Made by a program: the position numbers and the translations under genes. This document shows positions 6,975-11,447 of a stretch of 11,447 nucleotides of DNA, piece after piece. The notes under the pieces were generated by a model. The model did no database searches. It was not told where the DNA came from and saw only the letters and a list, made by a program, of their open reading frames with translations. Source of the stretch: Oscillospiraceae bacterium. GTDB lineage: Bacteria; Bacillota; Clostridia; Oscillospirales; Ruminococcaceae. The stretch covers positions 1-11,447 of the forward strand of contig JAEDMD010000045.1 in NCBI GenBank assembly GCA_016303195.1. Reading direction: 5' to 3'. How positions within the stretch are numbered: the stretch's first letter is position 1; every line of letters starts with the position of its first letter.

Positions 6975-8462
6975 ATGATAAATAATGATTTTAAAATGCC
7001 GATCATTATGATCGGCCATTCTTTTAAGTATGAGACAGAAGCAACATTGAAGCTGTTTTTCAATACCGCCCGCTTCAGCTTTTCCAATAATGAAAATGAT
7101 GCAATGGGCGATAATTTTGTCATTACCCGTTTTGACGGAAACAGCACTGTTTCTGCACATATCAGACTGAACGGCATCGACAGGAATAAAGAGACTTCCC
7201 TGCCCTATAACTGCGACAGTAAGGAAATCGAATATACGGTTTGCAGACTTGTGTATGAACTGCTTACAGAATCCACAGGCATTACTCCGCCGTGGGGACT
7301 GCTCACAGGGATCCGCCCTGTCAAAAAGGTCATTGATCTCATACGTCAGGGAAAATCTGAAAATGAGGTATATTCCGCTCTCGGAAATAGATTCCTTGTA
7401 TCGCAGAAAAAACTGAAACTTGCCTACGATACCGCTGTCAATCAGCTTCCCATCCTTGACAGGATAGACAGAAAAGCAGTCAGCCTTTATGTTTCCATCC
7501 CGTTCTGTCCTACACGATGCAGTTATTGCTCGTTTGTTTCACATTCGATGGATTCGGCTATCAAACTCATGCCCGAATATATCAGCGCTCTTTGCCGTGA
7601 ACTGGAGATCATCGGCAGGATCGTCAAAGACACTCAGACTAAGATCGATACAATATATTTCGGCGGAGGTACTCCCACTTCCATTTCTGCCGATGACCTG
7701 AGAACTGTAATGACGGCTGTTCAGGATAATTTTGATCTTGCAAATGTCCGTGAATACAGTGTTGAAGCAGGCAGACCCGATACCATAACCGAAGAAAAAC
7801 TCCGTGTCATAAAAGAAATGGGCGCTCAGAGAATTTCTGTAAATCCGCAGACTCTCAATGACGATGTGCTGAAAGTTATTGGCAGAAAACACTCTGGCGA
7901 AGATGCACTAAGAGCATTTGAAATGGCAAGAAAGATAGGCTTTGACAATATCAATACCGATCTCATCGCAGGTCTGCCGACGGAGAGCTTTGAAAGTTTC
8001 AGAAATACCCTCGATAAAATGACTGAGCTTTCTCCCGAAAGCATAACCGTTCATACTCTCACAATAAAGCGCTCTGCTACGCTGTTTGAACAGGACAAAG
8101 CCGAACGTTCACAGCCTGCCGCCGAAATGGTCGATTACAGCATTCATAAGCTGATGAGTGAGGGATATCTCCCCTACTATATGTACCGCCAGAAAAATAC
8201 TGTCGATAATCTTGAAAATGTCGGATATGCAAAAAAAGGCTTTGAAAGCTATTATAATATCTTCATCATGGACGAGACACAAACTATCCTCGGAGCAGGC
8301 TGTGCCGCCTCCACAAAGCTGGTCTATCCTGATAATAAACTCGTCCGTATACATAATTATAAATTTCCCTATGAGTACATCCGCTCGTTTGATAAACTCA
8401 TGGAAAAGAAAGGAGAGATCAGCGAATGCTTGCTAAAAATCAGGTCTTCACAGCCGAAATAA
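6975..8462 (+). CDS. hemZ: HemZ-type radical SAM protein (coproporphyrinogen III dehydrogenase-like)
   Basis: This 495-aa radical SAM protein has the cluster motif IPFCPTRCSYC, with C178, C182 and C185 binding the 4Fe-4S cluster. GGGTPTS (230-236) contacts SAM. Other HemZ blocks include GITPPWGLLTGIRPVKK, VEAGRPDTIT, RISVNPQT, DLIAGLP and a late YYMYRQKN..NLENVGY. These agree with B. subtilis HemZ, a coproporphyrinogen III dehydrogenase (oxygen-independent), rather than with HemW or HemN. The roughly 165-residue N-terminal domain is poorly conserved, as usual for HemZ. Whether this organism makes heme cannot be judged here and no other heme gene is present, so the substrate is open. It begins 1 nt after the MBL stop with AGAGGA at 6965-6970, only 4 nt before the ATG. 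Its last 37 nt overlap rlmD. Confidence 0.92.
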   Translation: MINNDFKMPIIMIGHSFKYETEATLKLFFNTARFSFSNNENDAMGDNFVITRFDGNSTVSAHIRLNGIDRNKETSLPYNCDSKEIEYTVCRLVYELLTESTGITPPWGLLTGIRPVKKVIDLIRQGKSENEVYSALGNRFLVSQKKLKLAYDTAVNQLPILDRIDRKAVSLYVSIPFCPTRCSYCSFVSHSMDSAIKLMPEYISALCRELEIIGRIVKDTQTKIDTIYFGGGTPTSISADDLRTVMTAVQDNFDLANVREYSVEAGRPDTITEEKLRVIKEMGAQRISVNPQTLNDDVLKVIGRKHSGEDALRAFEMARKIGFDNINTDLIAGLPTESFESFRNTLDKMTELSPESITVHTLTIKRSATLFEQDKAERSQPAAEMVDYSIHKLMSEGYLPYYMYRQKNTVDNLENVGYAKKGFESYYNIFIMDETQTILGAGCAASTKLVYPDNKLVRIHNYKFPYEYIRSFDKLMEKKGEISECLLKIRSSQPK

Positions 8463-9820
8463 CAGACATCACCTCCGATGGAAGCGGTGTTTGCAGAATA
8501 AACGATATAGCTGTTTTTGTTCCAAATACTGCTATTGGCGATGTGGCTGAAATTAAAATAGTGAAAGTTATGAGCAGATACGCTTACGGCATTGTGGAAA
8601 AACTCATTACTTCCTCACCTGACCGTATCGAACCGGTCTGTCCTAAATACAAAATATGCGGTGGCTGCGTTTTCATGCATATGTCCTATGAGGCGGAATG
8701 CAGGATCAAATCAAATATTGTCACTGAGGCTTTTGCACGTATCGGCCATCTCGTTCCAAAAGAGATCCTTCCTATATTTGCATCAGACAGCATCGAAGGT
8801 TACAGAAACAAAGCTCAGTATCCATATGCAGATCATAAATATACCGATAATAAGGTTGTTCCGACATTCGGATTCTACGCTCCTCGTTCGCACAGACTCG
8901 TTCCTGTAACTTATTGTGTACTCCAGCCTGTTACTTTTGGCGACATACTCAGGCATTGCGAGGAGGAACTCGGAACAGCCGATTTCAATGCGATAACTCC
9001 CTATAATGAGGAAAGCGGAAACGGAGTCCTGAGACACCTCTATATCCGTCAGGGCTTTCACAGCAAAGAGATCATGGTTTGCTTTGTGACTGCTAAGGAT
9101 AATAACATTATCCGCAAACAGCTGACAGCTTTGGGAAATACTCTTATAGCCGATACTCCCGAAATAAAATCGGTAATGCTTAATGTAAATCCGCAGAAAA
9201 CAAATGTTATTCTCGGAAATAAAACTATATGCCTTATTGGAAAAGATACGATCGCTGATACACTTTGCGGAATTCCCGTTTCGCTGAGTCCGCAGAGTTT
9301 CTATCAGGTCAATACTGCTCAGGCTGAGAGGCTTTTCGCTGAAGCAAAACGTCTTGCCGCTCCGAAGAAAAACGAACTTCTGCTTGACCTTTACTGCGGC
9401 GCAGGTGCTATCGGTCTTTCAATGGCTGATGAAGTCGGAAAAGTTATAGGCGTGGAAGTTGTTCCTCAGGCAATTGAGGACGCTAAGGCTAATGCCGAAC
9501 GTGCAGGTATTTCCAATTCTGAATTCTATGCAGGCGATGCTGGCGAGATCGCATCGAAATTCGCTTCCGAAGGCACTACCCCCGACATCATCATCCTCGA
9601 CCCGCCACGAAAAGGATGCGATGAACAGACTCTCAATGCCTGCCTGAAAATGTCACCTTCACGTATCGTTATGATATCATGCAATCCCTCAACTGCCGCC
9701 CGTGATGCAGCTTATCTGTGCGAGAACGGATTCACTCTCGATGTCCTCAGACCTGCGGATTTCTTTCCGAGGACAAGGCACGTTGAGTGCGTGGTTTTGA
9801 TGTCAAGGAATGAAAGCTGA
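8426..9820 (+). CDS. rlmD: 23S rRNA (uracil-C5)-methyltransferase RlmD/RlmCD (TRAM and Fe-S)
   Basis: This 464-aa SAM-dependent RNA m5U methyltransferase belongs to the RumA/RlmD group. An N-terminal TRAM domain (about 1-60; ITSDGSGVCR) is followed by four cysteines expected to bind a 4Fe-4S cluster: C72, C78, C81 (CPKYKICGGC) and C164. The C-terminal Rossmann domain has DLYCGAGAIG (321-330) for SAM, DPPRKG (392-397) and the catalytic cysteine C419 in ISCNPST. The end FFPRTRHVECVVLM is typical of the family. It probably methylates 23S rRNA at U1939; in B. subtilis one enzyme (RlmCD) also does U747, and the sequence cannot separate these options. The start has AGGAGAG at 8411-8417, 8 nt upstream and inside hemZ; the 37-nt overlap implies coupled translation. 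Confidence 0.95.
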   Translation: MLAKNQVFTAEITDITSDGSGVCRINDIAVFVPNTAIGDVAEIKIVKVMSRYAYGIVEKLITSSPDRIEPVCPKYKICGGCVFMHMSYEAECRIKSNIVTEAFARIGHLVPKEILPIFASDSIEGYRNKAQYPYADHKYTDNKVVPTFGFYAPRSHRLVPVTYCVLQPVTFGDILRHCEEELGTADFNAITPYNEESGNGVLRHLYIRQGFHSKEIMVCFVTAKDNNIIRKQLTALGNTLIADTPEIKSVMLNVNPQKTNVILGNKTICLIGKDTIADTLCGIPVSLSPQSFYQVNTAQAERLFAEAKRLAAPKKNELLLDLYCGAGAIGLSMADEVGKVIGVEVVPQAIEDAKANAERAGISNSEFYAGDAGEIASKFASEGTTPDIIILDPPRKGCDEQTLNACLKMSPSRIVMISCNPSTAARDAAYLCENGFTLDVLRPADFFPRTRHVECVVLMSRNES

Positions 9821-9823
9821 AAA

Positions 9824-9849
9824 GCCCGATTTTACGTCGGTTTTCGGCT
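9824..9849 (+). terminator. weak terminator-like hairpin after rlmD
   Basis: CCGA (9826-9829) can pair with TCGG (9837-9840), followed by TTTT. A competing fold pairs AGCC-C-GA (9824-9830 area) with TCGGCT (9844-9849) through one bulged base. Both are weak, but the position 5 nt after the rlmD stop fits the end of the operon. Confidence 0.35.
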
Positions 9850-9907
9850 ATACAGTTAAACTGCACACTCAACCCTGGTATGGTTTTTGCTGTATTCGGA
9901 AAGACAT

Positions 9908-9988
9908 CTACGCACTAAAAACGCCTGACAACATTTCTGCACACCGAGGAAAGTGGGTCAAAATGATAACAGGCGTTTGAGAGTGCGT
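9908..9988. repeat. composite inverted repeat (two-part stem) downstream of rlmD
   Basis: ACGCACT (9910-9916) and AAACGCCTG (9919-9927) are mirrored by CAGGCGTTT (9970-9978) and AGTGCGT (9982-9988). The result is 16 paired bases interrupted by a 2x3 internal loop. Inside, CATTT (9932-9936) can pair with AAATG (9961-9965). The left arm CTACGCACT (9908-9916) is also a perfect complement of AGTGCGTAG at 10012-10020. It may be a mobile-element end, a structured RNA or an operator; no coding function is seen. Confidence 0.6.
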
Positions 9989-10041
9989 CAAAATGCTGTC
10001 GGAGAATGGAAAGTGCGTAGAATCGCAAAAATGATACATAT
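9952..10041 (+). repeat. three direct repeats with an exact 30-bp period
   Basis: Repeat units begin at 9952, 9982 and 10012. The first 14 bases are AGTGGGTCAAAATG, AGTGCGTCAAAATG and AGTGCGTAGAATCG: units 1 and 2 match in 13 of 14 positions, and unit 3 matches unit 2 in 10 of 14. Units 1 and 3 are also both preceded by GGAA. The remaining 16 bases of each unit are not conserved. Equal spacing of short cores is typical of protein-binding arrays such as iterons or the multiple terminal repeats of IS21-family elements; that reading is an inference. Confidence 0.6.
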
Positions 10042-10060
10042 CAAATATTGCGATTGATAT
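10021..10060 (+). promoter_or_regulatory. nested dyad with competing alternative hairpin before the 151-aa gene
   Basis: AATCGCAA (10021-10028) pairs perfectly with TTGCGATT (10048-10055), and TGAT/ATCA (10032-10035/10040-10043) nests inside. Alternatively ATATCAA (10038-10044) pairs with TTGATAT (10054-10060). The two folds exclude each other. The site lies about 50 nt before the next start codon. It may be an operator or leader structure; no T-run follows, so it is not a normal terminator. I found no convincing -35/-10 pair nearby. Confidence 0.4.
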
Positions 10061-10107
10061 ATAGGGTTGAGGGCGTGGAAATGTTGTCAATAAAAGGAGG
10101 AATCCAT

Positions 10108-10563
10108 ATGCCTGAAAACATCAATTTGCTCGATATCAGCGAAATGCTCAAACTGCTCAGAGGCCAATATCCTGTACGCAGAGTCATAAGGTCGCAATTT
10201 GACCATGAGCCGATGAATCTGCCAACTGAACCTTCCGTTGTTTTGGGAGACTTTATATATGAGACGCCGTGCTGTCAGTGCGTTTTTCAGGACGCACTGA
10301 AAGTTCTGCTTTCAGGTTCGGCGGACGATGTGTTTCCTGGATTCGCATATATTGAAGAAAGCCTTTTGAACGAAAAACTCAACATCGCAGGAATTCGCAT
10401 TGATCTGGAAATGCTGCTCCCACCGCTGAAAGAGGGCATTCGCCGAACCTTAAGCGGTCTGTCCGATCGAACAGCATTCTGCTCCACAAGCTGTCTGGAG
10501 TGGATCAGAACTGTTAGCAGCTCTTATGAAAAAGAATACGGGTTCACACTCTTGGATGAATAA
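10108..10563 (+). CDS. hypothetical protein with two cysteine clusters
   Basis: I do not recognise this 151-aa protein. The start ATG at 10108 is chosen because AGGAGG at 10095-10100 lies 7 nt upstream; longer in-frame versions from 10048 lack such a site. It is soluble, mildly acidic, without signal peptide or membrane segment, and appears mostly helical. It has a cysteine cluster PCCQC (C55, C56, C58) and a second pair CSTSC (C125, C129), which could bind metal or form disulfides, but no known zinc-ribbon spacing is evident. The DNA at 10275-10300, which encodes the stretch just after the first cluster, forms a perfect 9-bp inverted repeat. The next gene (a leucine-rich-repeat protein) starts 80 nt downstream without an obvious terminator between, so the two are probably co-transcribed. 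The function is unknown. Confidence 0.75.
   Translation: MPENINLLDISEMLKLLRGQYPVRRVIRSQFDHEPMNLPTEPSVVLGDFIYETPCCQCVFQDALKVLLSGSADDVFPGFAYIEESLLNEKLNIAGIRIDLEMLLPPLKEGIRRTLSGLSDRTAFCSTSCLEWIRTVSSSYEKEYGFTLLDE
10275..10300. repeat. perfect 9-bp inverted repeat inside the hypothetical gene
   Basis: TCAGTGCGT (10275-10283) and ACGCACTGA (10292-10300) are perfect complements around an 8-nt loop. With one mismatch the stem gains two more outer pairs. The core heptamer AGTGCGT/ACGCACT is the same one that recurs in the upstream repeat region (9910, 9982, 10012). Confidence 0.6.
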
Positions 10564-10612
10564 AAAAACCGCACCACTGAATAACCAGTGATGAGGAAAG
10601 GAGAAAATCAGT

Positions 10613-10660
10613 ATGACAGCAGACACAATGGGAGATATGAAATATGCAAACGGAATTTGA
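10613..10660 (+). CDS. possible 15-codon upstream ORF (leader peptide)
   Basis: AAAGGAG at 10597-10603 is the strongest ribosome binding site in this gap. It stands 9 nt before an ATG at 10613 that opens the 15-codon frame MTADTMGDMKYANGI, stop TGA at 10658-10660. This frame runs over the start of the leucine-rich-repeat gene (10644) by 17 nt in another frame, and that gene has only a weaker GGGAG of its own. The arrangement suggests translational coupling. The peptide has no recognisable function, and the ORF could also be the residue of a rearrangement. Confidence 0.35.
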   Translation: MTADTMGDMKYANGI

Positions 10661-11279
10661 AATCAAAAACGGCGTGTTGGAAAAGTGTATTCCTGAGCAG
10701 AACGAAACGAGCGTCACCGTGCCGGAAGGCGTGAAAAGCCTCGGAAGCGACTTCTTCGGCCGGTGCGAATCGCTGGAGGAGATCGAACTGCCGGAGGGTA
10801 TGCAGTCTCTCGGAGAAATGATGTTCTCCGAATGCACGGCTCTGCGGGAAATCTCGCTGCCGGACAGCCTTGCGGAGATCGGCGACCGCGCATTCGAGGA
10901 CTGCCGCGCACTGCAGGAGATTTGGCTTCCGGACGGTCTGAAGCGCATCGGCGCCCGAGCATTCTTAAGCTGCAGGAATCTGAAAAAGGTGCGGTTTCCG
11001 GCAGATCCGGAGCAGATCCCGGACACCGCGTTTCTGCTCTGCCCCCGCCTTGCGGAATTGACATTCGCAGCGGCGCCGCAGCAGGAAAGCGCCCTACATA
11101 AATGGCTCTGCGGATTTCTCTCGAAGCACCGGCAGATTCCGCTGAATATGTATCGTCTGCAGACGCTCGATGCCGTAAGCGCGGCAGCGTTTCTGCAAGC
11201 GGCGCAGTCGCTAGAGGATGCTGAGATCACCGCCCTCATGCTGCAGTATCTGCACGAAAACGGCGGTGCAACGCTTTGA
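10644..11279 (+). CDS. BspA-type leucine-rich-repeat protein (LRR_5)
   Basis: The 211-aa protein holds five consecutive 23-residue repeats at about 24-46, 47-69, 70-92, 93-115 and 116-138, with pattern I-x-L-P-x-x-L-x-x-I-G-x-x-A-F-x-x-C-x-x-L-x-x (for example ISLPDSLAEIG and IWLPDGLKRIG). This is the Treponema/BspA type of leucine-rich repeat, which usually acts in protein-protein contact. A repeat-free, alanine- and leucine-rich helical tail follows (about 145-211). There is no signal peptide, membrane anchor or sorting signal, so unlike many BspA proteins it should stay in the cytoplasm. The ribosome binding site GGGAG (10630-10634) is 9 nt before the start and overlaps a short upstream ORF. 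The GC content is much higher than elsewhere: 41 of 60 bases at 10861-10920 against 25 of 60 at 8461-8520, suggesting a separate origin. The partner is unknown. Confidence 0.85.
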   Translation: MQTEFEIKNGVLEKCIPEQNETSVTVPEGVKSLGSDFFGRCESLEEIELPEGMQSLGEMMFSECTALREISLPDSLAEIGDRAFEDCRALQEIWLPDGLKRIGARAFLSCRNLKKVRFPADPEQIPDTAFLLCPRLAELTFAAAPQQESALHKWLCGFLSKHRQIPLNMYRLQTLDAVSAAAFLQAAQSLEDAEITALMLQYLHENGGATL

Positions 11280-11319
11280 AGCGAGTGAAAAGTGAGCATA
11301 GATACATAAGGAGATTATT

Positions 11320-11447
11320 ATGGTAACAGTCACAATTGAAAACAGCGAATTCAAATTTCACGGCACGTTTGACTGCGGATATGCAGGGCTTTACCGTGAC
11401 GATCAGATCTTTTTCTATGGCGATCCAATTTCGATTGAGATTGGACT
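11320..11447 (+). CDS. start of a hypothetical protein, cut by the window end
   Basis: AAGGAG at 11308-11313 is 6 nt before an ATG at 11320, and the frame stays open for 42 codons to the window edge. The visible N-terminus (MVTVTIENSEFKFHGTF, later LYRDDQIFFYGDP) looks like a short beta-rich segment without a signal peptide. I do not recognise it. It begins 40 nt after the leucine-rich-repeat gene with no terminator between, so it probably belongs to the same transcript. Confidence 0.65.
   Translation, partial: MVTVTIENSEFKFHGTFDCGYAGLYRDDQIFFYGDPISIEIG

Noticed and set aside
9850..9895. ATACAG/CTGTAT arms and AACC/GGTT plus TTTTT (9871-9888) as a second terminator after rlmD
   Set aside because: The stems are only 6 and 4 bp; the pairing is too weak to call.
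9952..10041. CRISPR array
   Set aside because: There are only three units. The conserved part is 7-14 bp and degenerate, the period of 30 bp is too short for repeat plus spacer, and no cas genes are present.
9908..10090. 60-aa minus-strand open frame
   Set aside because: It covers exactly the repeat region, and its repeated THFP/THSQTP pattern simply reflects the DNA repeats. It has no ribosome site.
10067..10095. Promoter TTGAGG - 17 bp - ATAAAA before the 151-aa gene
   Set aside because: The -10 match is poor and transcription would start inside or after the ribosome binding site.
10544..11299. 251-aa minus-strand open frame opposite the LRR gene
   Set aside because: It is a shadow frame kept open by the high GC and regular repeats of the LRR gene; it is serine- and cysteine-rich nonsense with no start signal.

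Overview
The window looks like chromosome of a low-to-mid GC anaerobic Firmicute (class Clostridia), most likely a Ruminococcus-like member of the Oscillospiraceae. The evidence is the spoIIGA-sigE sporulation pair, a Gram-positive type bifunctional Rel, a HemZ-type radical SAM protein, strong AGGAGG-type ribosome binding sites, and protein sequences of ruminococcal flavour. The genus is an inference. All genes read on the + strand, and I see no tRNA, rRNA, CRISPR array or complete insertion sequence.

Region 1 (1-1693) holds the terminator(s) of an upstream + strand gene, then a spoIIG-type promoter and the overlapping pair spoIIGA (membrane aspartic protease) and sigE (pro-sigma-E). SpoIIGA removes the SigE pro-sequence in the mother cell during endospore formation. 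A rho-independent terminator closes the unit. The frequent third partner, sigG, is not next door.

Region 2 (about 1820-9850) is a housekeeping run that starts at a good extended -10 promoter: recJ (ssDNA exonuclease), relA ((p)ppGpp synthetase/hydrolase), a GloB-like metallo-beta-lactamase fold hydrolase, hemZ (radical SAM) and rlmD (23S rRNA m5U methyltransferase with an Fe-S cluster). From relA onward the genes touch or overlap (relA/MBL 1 nt, MBL/hemZ 1 nt apart, hemZ/rlmD 37 nt overlap), which suggests one operon. The order recalls the recJ-apt-relA-dtd cluster of many Firmicutes, but apt and dtd are absent.

Region 3 (9821-10107) is a 287-nt gap with much structure. It contains a weak terminator-like hairpin, three direct repeats at an exact 30-bp period (AGTGsGT core), a long two-part inverted repeat, and a nested dyad with a competing alternative hairpin just before the next gene. 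I see no convincing promoter in it. It could be the remnant of a mobile-element end or a regulatory leader.

Region 4 (10108-11447) looks accessory: a 151-aa protein of unknown function, a 15-codon upstream ORF, a small BspA-type leucine-rich-repeat protein of clearly higher GC than the rest, and the start of another unknown gene cut by the window edge. Close spacing and good ribosome binding sites suggest co-transcription. This region and the gap before it are the most likely place for something undescribed.
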